From the NCBI RefSeq assembly GCF_017829975.1, contig NZ_JAEEGA010000007.1, positions 202,127-266,126 of the forward strand: a DNA stretch of 64,000 bases, in the 5' to 3' direction. This DNA comes from Vagococcus allomyrinae. GTDB lineage: Bacteria > Bacillota > Bacilli > Lactobacillales > Vagococcaceae. The notes below the pieces were generated by a model, which worked only from the letters and a program-made list of their open reading frames with translations, did not search any database and had not been told where the DNA came from. Below are positions 1 to 7,914 of this stretch, piece after piece; within the stretch, counting starts at the first letter, position 1; every line of letters begins with the position of its first letter. Made by a program: the position numbers and the translations under genes.

Positions 1-668
1 GCAATTGTTGTATCTCCATTAACTGCTTGCCAATCTGTTGAAAAATCAGTCACGGCTTTTTGAATAGATGGATTTGCAAATGCCTGATTAATAATATCAA
101 CCCCCATCGTCGCCGCATGAGCGCCACATTCAAGCGCCGAGTTAACTTGCTTTACATTTTTAAAACTAGCTGCAAGTATTTTGGTCTGACTATTGGTTCG
201 CTCAATTTCTCGACTCATTTCAGTAATGGCTTCACACGCATCACTGTTTAGATTTTCCATGCGATTAAAATAAGGTGCAATATAATCCGCCTTTGCCGCA
301 ATTGCCAAGTAGGCTTGAAACTTCGTATAAATGGCCGTCGCCGTCACATTAACGCCTTGCTTTTTTAACTCCTTTATCGCACGCAAGCCTACTTGACTGA
401 CTGGTACTTTAATATAAACCTGATCGTCAATTTGAGATAAAATCATTTTAGCGTCAGCTAACATTCCCCCATAAGTTTCAGCAACTACTTGAACATGAAG
501 AGAACTTTCAAAACCAATTATTTGACGAATTGATTTCATGTGTTCAAAAAAATTGATTTCACCTTCTTTTTTAATTATTGATGGGTTTGACGTTACCCCA
601 GCAACTGGTACAATTTTAACAAAAGTGCTAATCTCTTCTAAATTGGCTGTATCTAGCATAAATTCCAT
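1..668 (-). CDS. Fructose-6-phosphate aldolase / transaldolase-like protein, 3' end cut by window edge
   Basis: Class I aldolase of the MipB/TalC (FSA) family. The visible 222 codons open with a LDTAN motif and a GVTSNPSII segment typical of the family; a YIKVPVS segment carries the Schiff-base lysine, and NRMEN and AASFKN segments match the barrel. E. coli FsaA ends in a DWQ...TSI tail, and this reading frame reaches DWQ...TTI at the edge, so only a few codons should be missing. Whether it is a true F6P aldolase or an orphan transaldolase-like enzyme cannot be told. The start at 668 is preceded by a weak GGGGATAA ribosome site. A perfect 12-bp palindrome lies about 160 bp upstream and a SorC regulator is encoded nearby, which suggests sugar-phosphate control. 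Confidence 0.85.
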   Translation of the reverse strand, partial: MEFMLDTANLEEISTFVKIVPVAGVTSNPSIIKKEGEINFFEHMKSIRQIIGFESSLHVQVVAETYGGMLADAKMILSQIDDQVYIKVPVSQVGLRAIKELKKQGVNVTATAIYTKFQAYLAIAAKADYIAPYFNRMENLNSDACEAITEMSREIERTNSQTKILAASFKNVKQVNSALECGAHAATMGVDIINQAFANPSIQKAVTDFSTDWQAVNGDTTI

Positions 669-791
669 GTTTATCCCCTTTTCTCGAAAGTCCTCAACTC
701 TCTTTTTAAATGATGTAATACATACTCCTATTCTAACAAGCTTATTGACAAAAGTGGTCACTAGAAACGTAAAATTTTAACAACGTCACCA

Positions 792-811
792 ATCATAGGG
801 AAAGCTATGAT
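792..811. promoter_or_regulatory. Short hairpin upstream of the aldolase gene
   Basis: ATCATAG and CTATGAT arms flank a six-base loop between the ydeI-like terminator and the aldolase start. There is no U-run after it, so it is more likely a leader hairpin or operator than a terminator. Confidence 0.3.
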
Positions 812-826
812 ATCTTTTTCAATTTC

Positions 827-838
827 GCACAATTGTGC
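827..838. promoter_or_regulatory. Palindromic operator candidate GCACAATTGTGC
   Basis: Perfect 12-bp palindrome in the minus-strand upstream region of the aldolase gene. The SorC-family regulator at 1566-2549 is the natural candidate to bind it; that link is inference from proximity. Confidence 0.4.
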
Positions 839-847
839 ATATCATAT

Positions 848-878
848 AAAAAAACGACAAGATACACATCCTGTCGTT
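848..878 (-). terminator. Rho-independent terminator after the ydeI-like gene
   Basis: AACGACA/TGTCGTT stem (853-859 with 872-878) followed on the minus strand by a T-run (848-852). It separates the ydeI-like/SorC transcript from the aldolase gene. Confidence 0.7.
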
Positions 879-978
879 ATTACACATCAATTAAGTTGAT
901 TTCTTACTCTTACTTGCCGATGACCAATCTGGATAATCACTAAAACCAAGCACATCGACAAATAGAGGGAACAACAAC

Positions 979-1539
979 TTACATCGGTTTTAAGTTTCTT
1001 TCTAAACGGTCAATCATCCAAGCCAAACGCCTCGTCTGTCCGGCAGTCGTTTTAGCCTCAAGGTATGCTCTCGCATAAGTTTTTTTTACAGAAGGAGACA
1101 TCTTTTGGAAATTATCATAGGCTCCTTGATTAACAGTCAGCAACTTTGCGACAGCCCCAATCTCCTCTGCTGTAATAGCAGGTGGTTTACTAGCCTTGTC
1201 CCACTGACCATTTGCTTTAGCCTCGGCAATTTTGTCCTTACCATACTCAGTCAACTGACCTTGTTTCTCAAGACGTTGAACAAGAGCCTTGTTTTTCTCA
1301 GACCATTTACTATTTTTCCGACGAAGAGAAAAATATTTGAGATAATGCTCCTCATCAATCCGTTTCATAACTCCATCAATCCAACCAAAACAAAGAGCTT
1401 CTTCCAGCGCCTCATCGGCTTGAATAGTTCTTCCTTTGATTTTGGAAAACTGCAACCACACACCTTTACTTGAGACACAATTGGTTACTAACCATGTTCT
1501 AAAAGCTGATCGTGTCTTGAAACACAATGGTTCACTCAT
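979..1539 (-). CDS. YdeI/OmpD-associated family protein
   Basis: A 186-aa cytoplasmic protein of the YdeI family, annotated in some genomes as bacteriocin-protection protein. Visible family features are the N-terminal F-x-x-W-L segment, an ALCFGWIDG motif around residues 49-57, a YFSLRRKNSKWS segment near residue 70, and a basic C-terminal region. Molecular function is not established for the family. The start is set by TTAGGAGG upstream of ATG at 1539. It lies 26 bp after the SorC regulator gene on the same strand, so the two are probably cotranscribed. A 28-codon open tail follows the stop in another frame. Confidence 0.8.
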   Translation of the reverse strand: MSEPLCFKTRSAFRTWLVTNCVSSKGVWLQFSKIKGRTIQADEALEEALCFGWIDGVMKRIDEEHYLKYFSLRRKNSKWSEKNKALVQRLEKQGQLTEYGKDKIAEAKANGQWDKASKPPAITAEEIGAVAKLLTVNQGAYDNFQKMSPSVKKTYARAYLEAKTTAGQTRRLAWMIDRLERNLKPM

Positions 1540-1565
1540 AAAATGCCCTCCTAAGATAATAACGG

Positions 1566-2549
1566 CTATTTCCGATTTAAATACTCCTGATAAAAAGGGT
1601 CTTTAGCTAACCTCAAAACTTCCAAAGCTGTTTCTTCATCTGTGATTAACGTATTAATAAACTGTTTTTTTATCATCGCCAAAATCCCTCGAGCTTTTGT
1701 TTTGGAGCGAGCAATCCCCACAGCAATTGGCACTTCACTTAGCTGTTCTAATTCCACTCCAATAGTTCTTCCATCTAAACTCCCCTTAAGAACTTTCCCT
1801 TCACCATCAAAAAATCGACAGCAACAATCACCAACAGCTTCTCGAAGTGTTAGCTCCTCATAATCAGCCGATGATAATAAGTCTCGCCACTGACTTTCCT
1901 TAGCGTGTAATGGTCCACCAATTCCCACAACCGCCACATCTAGCTGCCGCCAATAATGACGCAATTCAGAAAAGTAGTTAGAGCCAAGAATGCCTTCCTT
2001 AAGCTCTCGACTTTCTTGAACAACTGTCGCATTGACAAACAGACTCTTACCCTCAAATTTTCGGGACATTTCGTACACAAGTGTGTTAACATGATAGCGA
2101 GAATTTATGTGACTTGGCCCCCCTACAATGGGCACAAAGGTCGCCTGAACATTTTTGCGATTCTCTAACTTAGCTATCGTTTCCCCAATCGTTGCCCCCC
2201 AAGCTAGACCAACGATATTCTTCGATTCGATTTTGGATTTTAGAAAAGCAGCTGCCTCTACTGCTAGTAACTCATCTCTGGTTGCTTCTGTATCCTCTAT
2301 CCGGCTGGCAACAATACTAATATATTTCAACCCATAAATTTCTTTAAGATGACGTTCTAACGAATAAAGGGCTTGATCAAAGTGGTGGATTTTAATCTCC
2401 ACAATCCCTTCGTTTCGCGCTTGTTTAACCATGCGACTGATGGTGGTACGATAAATTCCCAATTCTTTCGCTATATCACTTTGACTTTTCCCTTCAACAA
2501 AATGCATATAAGCCACTTGAGCAAGTAACTTTACTTTTTCTTCTTTCAT
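1566..2549 (-). CDS. SorC-family transcriptional regulator
   Basis: A 327-aa regulator. The N-terminal helix-turn-helix (about residues 10-45) contains GKSQSDIAKELGIYRTTISR. The rest is the SorC/DeoR sugar-phosphate-binding domain, with GLAWGATI around residue 115 and VGIGGP near residue 210. Family members bind phosphorylated sugars and control adjacent catabolic genes. AAGGAGG precedes ATG at 2549. The nearest sugar-metabolism gene is the FSA-type aldolase at the left edge, so the target is probably a sugar operon extending left of the window. This is inference; the effector is not predictable from the sequence. Confidence 0.85.
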   Translation of the reverse strand: MKEEKVKLLAQVAYMHFVEGKSQSDIAKELGIYRTTISRMVKQARNEGIVEIKIHHFDQALYSLERHLKEIYGLKYISIVASRIEDTEATRDELLAVEAAAFLKSKIESKNIVGLAWGATIGETIAKLENRKNVQATFVPIVGGPSHINSRYHVNTLVYEMSRKFEGKSLFVNATVVQESRELKEGILGSNYFSELRHYWRQLDVAVVGIGGPLHAKESQWRDLLSSADYEELTLREAVGDCCCRFFDGEGKVLKGSLDGRTIGVELEQLSEVPIAVGIARSKTKARGILAMIKKQFINTLITDEETALEVLRLAKDPFYQEYLNRK

Positions 2550-2720
2550 TCAAGGCCTCCTTCACTGATACGTTCACCATTTCACTATTAGTCTACCACA
2601 GAACTAAGGAGAGCGTCATTAGTTTGGGCCAAATTGATGACATCACAAAATCACTACATCACCATGATTCGTTGCTCACTGCCAACACGTCGAGGATAAA
2701 AAGGCTGATCATTCAATTTA

Positions 2721-3461
2721 TTAAAATAGCCCAACTTCACATTTCTTCTCAATGATTAAATGACGGTAAAAAGCCATCTCAGCAAAGGGTGATTTCTGAG
2801 CGATAACAGCCTCTAAGCGTAACATCCCTTGATACCAGTCATTTGTTTGTTTAGCCTCTTCATTCTGGCTAAGTCCGTACATACTTCGAATGCCAAAACG
2901 CTCCACAATTTCAGCCTTAAATGGCTGACACCAGCTTACTAATTGACTTTCCTCATAAAATTGAATGGCGCCAAAATAGCTGCTCTTCACTCCTTGCTTC
3001 TCTAATAAAGCCATAGCGTCTTGAGGCGCATCCATTAAGACAGCTTGTTGAATAATGGCACCAGGTAAATGATGCTTAATTAAAGAAAGCCGTCCACCTG
3101 GTTTCAGTAAATTAAGCAAAGAAGTCAACACCGCTTCCTGATTATCAACATATTCCAACACGTTATGGCAGATAATCCAATCAAATGTCGCTCTCGGCAA
3201 TTGTCCTAACAGCTCTTCACCCCCTACCAGCTGCTGAAAATTAGCACACTTTCCCCACTTGATCATTTCCAAGCTAGGTTCAATCGCCACTAACTCATTT
3301 TCACCTCCATAATGCGCCGCTGTAAAACCAAAACCACTGCCAAAGTCCAACACTTTAAGGTTTGGGCCTATTTTTAATTGCTGAAATACAACATCATAAA
3401 ATAATTTCCCCCAAGGGGTTTCGGTTGCTTGCTGATAATAATTCTGAATTTGTTTTTTCAT
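2721..3461 (-). CDS. Class I SAM-dependent methyltransferase
   Basis: A 246-aa protein with the Rossmann-fold methyltransferase signature: motif I LDFGSGFGF at about residues 38-46, an acidic AIEPS strand end, then a DWIICHNVLEYV post-motif II segment and an LLKPGGRLSL motif near residue 120. The arrangement resembles CmoM/SmtA-like enzymes, but the substrate (tRNA, small molecule or protein) cannot be deduced. AGAGGAA lies ahead of ATG at 3461. It stands alone: the pepP terminator separates it from upstream genes and about 170 bp separate it from the SorC gene. Confidence 0.8.
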   Translation of the reverse strand: MKKQIQNYYQQATETPWGKLFYDVVFQQLKIGPNLKVLDFGSGFGFTAAHYGGENELVAIEPSLEMIKWGKCANFQQLVGGEELLGQLPRATFDWIICHNVLEYVDNQEAVLTSLLNLLKPGGRLSLIKHHLPGAIIQQAVLMDAPQDAMALLEKQGVKSSYFGAIQFYEESQLVSWCQPFKAEIVERFGIRSMYGLSQNEEAKQTNDWYQGMLRLEAVIAQKSPFAEMAFYRHLIIEKKCEVGLF

Positions 3462-3546
3462 TACGTTCCTCTCTTCGCTTTTTTAAGCTATATCTCAAAA
3501 ATGACAATTATTCACTAGTTTTCATTATAGCAGGAATCAAATAATT

Positions 3547-3586
3547 AAAAGACGTTTTGGAGGAAAATTCCCCAAAACGTCTTTTT
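3547..3586. terminator. Strong bidirectional terminator after pepP
   Basis: 14-bp perfect stem (AAAAGACGTTTTGG with its complement, 3547-3560 / 3572-3585), A/T-flanked on both sides. On the minus strand it ends the pepI-dtpT-pepP transcript. Confidence 0.85.
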
Positions 3587-3592
3587 GACCGA

Positions 3593-5380
3593 TTAAATTT
3601 CCTTCGTGTATTCCTTCAACCATTCTTTTTCTTCTTGAGTAAGTCCTGGAGCAATCAAGTCGTAAACTTGCTGATGATAGGCATTTAACCATGTCTTTTC
3701 ATCCGCTGTTAACATTTCAGATACAATGCCATCCAGATCAAAAGGAACAAAGGTGATGACTTCAAAATACATAAACTGGCCATACTCATTTTCAACCCCA
3801 TTGCGAACCAAAAGCTCATTTTCCAGGCGAACCCCATGAGAACCAGCAATGTATACACCTGGTTCATTGGTAATAACCATCCCATCTTCGAAAGGATAGG
3901 AATCACTCGGACGATACTGCCAACGAATGCCAGTCGGTGCCTCATGAATATTCAAAAGGTATCCAACACCATGACCAGTGCCGTGATTATAATTTAAATG
4001 GTGATTCCAAAAAGGGGCTCTAGCTAAGATGTCCAAGTTAACTCCATTAGCGCCATATAAAAATTTTGCCTGACTCAATTGGATATTACTCTTTAAAGTT
4101 AAGGTAAAATGCTCTTTCATAAAAGCGGGGATCTCACCTAGGGCGATCGTCCGTGTGATATCTGTGGACCCTTCAAGAAAACCAGCACCAGTATCACTTA
4201 AAAATAGATTTCCTTCAGCTAACTCAAGGTTAGTTTCAGACGTTGCACTGTAATGAACAATCGCGCCATGTTCCCCAAAAGCCGTAATCGGTGCAAAACT
4301 TTGACGAATAAAATCGCCTTGAGCAATTCTTAGTTCTTCTAATTTAGCAGCAGCACTCATTTCAGTAATTCGCTCTTTACCAACTTGTGATTTTAGCCAA
4401 AACATGTATTTAGTATGGGCAATTCCATCTTTAATTTGCGCTTGTTTAATATTTTCTATTTCGATTGAATTTTTCATGGCTTTAAATACCACAGAAGGAT
4501 TCATTTTTTCAATGACAGCAACATCTGCTGGGATGCTTTGTAATAACGCATAATTAACTCGATCTGGATCAACTAATACCGTATCAGTCGCTGGCAACTC
4601 CGTCACCACCTCATAAACGTCATTGTAGTTACGCAAGTTAACCCCAGCTTGTTTTAAGGAGGCCTGAACATTTTCTGTTAACTTGGCTTGATTAATAAAC
4701 AAGTCTACTTGATCCAGTGTAATAATGCAGTAACATAAAACCAAAGGAAAAAATTCAATATCATTCCCACGAATATTTAACAACCAGCAGCAATCATCTA
4801 ACGACGTGATAATATGCTTAGTAGTCCCAACTTCCAACATTTTTTCTCTGATTCGTTGTAATTTCGATGCAACAGTTTCCCCAGCATATTTAATGTCTAA
4901 CATAAACGCTGGCTCTTCTGAAAGTGGTGGTCGCTCTTTCCAAATACTATCGATCAAATCTTGCTGATAAGCAATCCGTCCTCTCTTTCGACTGACAACT
5001 CGCTCATAAAGTTGACCTTCGCCCATTGATACTGAACGACCATCAAACCCTAAAGAGCCTCCCTCTGGTAGAGAAGTTTCGATAAACTGCTCAATCGTCG
5101 GTACACCTGATTCACCCATTTTAAACAAATCAACCGTGCTACCTACTAACTGCTTTTCAGCCGCTAAAAAATAGCGACCGTCAGTCCAAAGACCTGCCTG
5201 CTCTTGTGTCACAACGGCGGTTCCGGCTGAGCCTGTAAATCCTGTTAACCACTGCCTTGCTTTAAAATGCTCACCAACATATTCACTTTGATGAAAATCA
5301 GCCGTTGGTACGACATAAACATCAATATTCCCTTCTTTCATTAATTGACGTAAAGCGTTAATTCTTTCTGGAACTATCAT
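3593..5380 (-). CDS. pepP: Xaa-Pro aminopeptidase (M24B, three-domain form)
   Basis: Cytoplasmic metallopeptidase that removes the N-terminal residue from Xaa-Pro peptides. The C-terminal pita-bread domain has the M24 metal ligands: the two Asp in LSDTG and DITRT, His in HGTGHGVG, and Glu in NEPGVYI and ENE. Two creatinase-like N-terminal domains make it about 595 aa, the three-domain layout of XPNPEP1 rather than the shorter two-domain form. The frame is open back to 5431, but AGGAGGAAATATTG just before ATG at 5380 decides the start; a longer start would overlap the transporter gene. It is last in a pepI-dtpT-pepP row, which points to use of proline-containing peptides. Confidence 0.92.
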   Translation of the reverse strand: MIVPERINALRQLMKEGNIDVYVVPTADFHQSEYVGEHFKARQWLTGFTGSAGTAVVTQEQAGLWTDGRYFLAAEKQLVGSTVDLFKMGESGVPTIEQFIETSLPEGGSLGFDGRSVSMGEGQLYERVVSRKRGRIAYQQDLIDSIWKERPPLSEEPAFMLDIKYAGETVASKLQRIREKMLEVGTTKHIITSLDDCCWLLNIRGNDIEFFPLVLCYCIITLDQVDLFINQAKLTENVQASLKQAGVNLRNYNDVYEVVTELPATDTVLVDPDRVNYALLQSIPADVAVIEKMNPSVVFKAMKNSIEIENIKQAQIKDGIAHTKYMFWLKSQVGKERITEMSAAAKLEELRIAQGDFIRQSFAPITAFGEHGAIVHYSATSETNLELAEGNLFLSDTGAGFLEGSTDITRTIALGEIPAFMKEHFTLTLKSNIQLSQAKFLYGANGVNLDILARAPFWNHHLNYNHGTGHGVGYLLNIHEAPTGIRWQYRPSDSYPFEDGMVITNEPGVYIAGSHGVRLENELLVRNGVENEYGQFMYFEVITFVPFDLDGIVSEMLTADEKTWLNAYHQQVYDLIAPGLTQEEKEWLKEYTKEI

Positions 5381-5414
5381 CAATATTTCCTCCTCTATGC
5401 AAAATAATGACCTT

Positions 5415-6782
5415 TTAAAATTTCTCTTCATCTTCTATAATAAGTGTTTTTAAATTTTTATCAAACATAAATAACAAAACTGCGGCAATAAACGTAATAA
5501 TAGGAATAACCGTATAAACAATCATCATGTCGAACTGAAGGACAATCGCGTATAAACGACCATAACTAAAACCAGCAATGAATGTCGCAAATGTCCACAC
5601 GCCCATTAGAATGCTAAGAATCTTACGCGGCGCATATTTACTAACAAATGAATTGCCTAAAGGTGAGAAAAACATCTCCCCGAGGCTTAACAATAAACCA
5701 AAGAGAATAATCCAAATCAAACTAGCCTTGTGATCACTGCTAGCCCCCACTCCCCGAGATAATTCAGCGCCAACTAACATCAGAAAAGAAGCCCCTAATA
5801 GCGCCAAACCGATCCCAGTTTTCTTAAATAGACTCATATCACCTTGTGGCCGCCTGGCTAATTTGAGCCAAACCGCCGCAAGCACAGGTCCTAAAATAAT
5901 GCAGGTTAAAGCGTTCAGAGAATCAAACCACGACGTTGGTACGACAATTTTCCCAATATCGAGTTTAACAAACTCTGTCATGTAATCATACACAGATAAG
6001 TAAGACATGTACCAAAATAACCAAAAAATGATTGAAAAGAATGACACCAATATAATAGCAAAAACCCGCTTCTTTTCAATAGTTGTTAAAGGTTGTTTGT
6101 CGACACTCGCTTTCGCATCGGAAGCCTTGTCGCTCCCCTTGGCAAAAGGTTGCTTTCCAGCCTCACCTAGGAAACGCCAAGCAAAGATAAACCAAAGCCC
6201 ACCTACCACACACAAAACAGCCGCTAGAAAGAAACATTGAGAAAAACCTTGAATACCATTTTTCATAAAAGTCGTCGCAACTAATACGCCAACTGCCGTC
6301 GTCCCAATAAAGGACCCAATATTAACAAAAGAATATTGAACCGAATAAGCAGAATCCAGTTCCTTTTGATTGGTAAAAAGTTCACCAGTTATGGCTGATA
6401 CATTGCCTTTAAAAAGACCTGTTCCAATTGAAACCAAAATAACCATTGCCCAAATCAATGATTTTGACGTCGCAATGGAAGCGAGATAATAACCTCCCCC
6501 CATTAAAAACATGCCAACTGGAATCAAGTATCTGGCACCTATCCAGCGATCAGCTATCACTCCGAAAAGAACAGGTGCTGCGTAAGTAAATGCCACCAAG
6601 TAGGACTGCATTATAGCTGCTTCTCCTTTACTGATCTCTAAGCCACCAGCCACGATAGTCGTCGTCAAAAATGCGTAAATCAGCCATTTTGAAGCATAAT
6701 AAGCCGCCCGTTCAAATGTAAACGTAATCGAACAAAAATAAAACCCTATCGGAAATTTTGTTTTTTCAACTGTTTCGTTCAT
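5415..6782 (-). CDS. dtpT: POT/PTR family proton-dependent peptide transporter
   Basis: A 455-aa inner-membrane MFS protein of the POT family that imports di- and tripeptides with protons. The first helix carries a TFERAAYY segment (residues 22-29), a version of the ExxERF/YYG POT signature, and GTGLFKGNVSAITGELF (about 120-136) matches the PTR2 signature. About 12-14 hydrophobic helices are visible. A conserved helix-1 glutamate of the usual ExxER is replaced (T-F-T-F-E-R), so only the last Glu-Arg pair is kept. It sits between an iminopeptidase and an aminopeptidase P, 27 and 34 bp away, as one transcription unit. ACGGAGGAA precedes ATG. Confidence 0.88.
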   Translation of the reverse strand: MNETVEKTKFPIGFYFCSITFTFERAAYYASKWLIYAFLTTTIVAGGLEISKGEAAIMQSYLVAFTYAAPVLFGVIADRWIGARYLIPVGMFLMGGGYYLASIATSKSLIWAMVILVSIGTGLFKGNVSAITGELFTNQKELDSAYSVQYSFVNIGSFIGTTAVGVLVATTFMKNGIQGFSQCFFLAAVLCVVGGLWFIFAWRFLGEAGKQPFAKGSDKASDAKASVDKQPLTTIEKKRVFAIILVSFFSIIFWLFWYMSYLSVYDYMTEFVKLDIGKIVVPTSWFDSLNALTCIILGPVLAAVWLKLARRPQGDMSLFKKTGIGLALLGASFLMLVGAELSRGVGASSDHKASLIWIILFGLLLSLGEMFFSPLGNSFVSKYAPRKILSILMGVWTFATFIAGFSYGRLYAIVLQFDMMIVYTVIPIITFIAAVLLFMFDKNLKTLIIEDEEKF

Positions 6783-6809
6783 CTGTGATTCCTCCGTTCT
6801 AATAAATTA

Positions 6810-7691
6810 TTAATCATGTTGATTTAACCAATCTATCAAGATCTGTTTATAGACTTCTTTCTCATCAAGAAATGGCATGTGCCTACTTTTCGCAAATAAT
6901 TCCCAACTAACATTTGGCAAGCGATCAAACATCGTTTTATTAATTAAAGGAGTGGATAAGTCGTCTGTACCACTTGTCAATAGAACTGGAATCTCAATTT
7001 CACTTAAACGTTCCACATAATCAAACTCCCTAAGGGTCCCAGTGGGAGAATATTCATTTGGTCCCCAAGCTGTTAAATAAGCTTCTGCGCCAGATCCTTT
7101 TGGTCGGCGCAATGGTTCTGGTGAGTGCTCACTCACTTCATCAGCGGCATGTAACCTCATATATGTGGCATTTACAGCTAAATATTCCGGATTATCGTAA
7201 TCTTCCTTTTCCTCAGTCACTTGAATAATTTTTTGTTCTTGCTCAGACATTAACTTGATCATTCGTCGTTGTTCCTGCTTCCACAATTGGGCAGAAGGTA
7301 ATGTACTTGAAAAAATGGCACTAAGAATCCCGTTGGGCTGATCGTCACATAGATAGGCAATCAATAACATTCCCCCCCAAGATTGTCCTAATAAGTGCAC
7401 TTGATCCAATCCCAAATGCGTTCTTAATGCCATTAACTCTTCAATCCATGTTCGGGCATGCCATAAATCAGTTCGATTTGTCACCAGTGAATTGCCACAT
7501 CCTATTTGATCATACATCACAATCATTCGACCATCTTCAGCATAGTCATCCAGCAATTCAAAATAATTATGAGCGGAACCTGGTCCACCATGAATCAAGA
7601 CCAATGGCTTTTTCCCCTCCTTAGACTCTCCAACCGTTCGATAGTATGTCTTATGCCCGAGATAACTCATATAGCCTTCGGATATTTTCAT
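6810..7691 (-). CDS. pepI: Proline iminopeptidase (S33 alpha/beta hydrolase)
   Basis: A 293-aa serine hydrolase that frees N-terminal proline. The HGGPG oxyanion motif is at residues 34-38, the nucleophile Ser104 lies in GQSWGG, the acid is probably the Asp in GTDDLSTP, and His lies in SRHMPF. These match PepI/Pip of lactic acid bacteria. First gene of the pepI-dtpT-pepP unit: peptides enter by the POT carrier and both peptidases attack around proline. AAAGGGTGA precedes ATG at 7691. An amino-acid amidase of the same family is the main alternative. Confidence 0.88.
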   Translation of the reverse strand: MKISEGYMSYLGHKTYYRTVGESKEGKKPLVLIHGGPGSAHNYFELLDDYAEDGRMIVMYDQIGCGNSLVTNRTDLWHARTWIEELMALRTHLGLDQVHLLGQSWGGMLLIAYLCDDQPNGILSAIFSSTLPSAQLWKQEQRRMIKLMSEQEQKIIQVTEEKEDYDNPEYLAVNATYMRLHAADEVSEHSPEPLRRPKGSGAEAYLTAWGPNEYSPTGTLREFDYVERLSEIEIPVLLTSGTDDLSTPLINKTMFDRLPNVSWELFAKSRHMPFLDEKEVYKQILIDWLNQHD

Positions 7692-7795
7692 ACGGTATCA
7701 CCCTTTCTGTATATTAACCACTTGTTTATTATATCACAATAGCAAGTAAGCGCTGTCTTTTATGAGAAAATGGCAAGAATTACCTAATAAAACGC

Positions 7796-7831
7796 AAAAA
7801 AAGAACGCTTCCTTACAGATTTTGCGTTCTT
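7796..7831 (-). terminator. Terminator after the LmrA-type ABC gene
   Basis: AAGAACGC/GCGTTCTT stem (7801-7808 with 7824-7831), with an A-run on its plus-strand left side, hence a T-run on the minus transcript. Confidence 0.65.
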
Positions 7832-7914
7832 CTTCCTTTCGAACCATAAGATAAATGATAAACGTCTTTTGTTTATTCTAAACATTGACCAATCCTCTTT
7901 ATCTAAAAATACTA

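Noticed and set aside
5380..5431. 17-residue N-terminal extension of pepP
   Set aside because: It would overlap the dtpT end, and AGGAGG sits directly ahead of the internal ATG.
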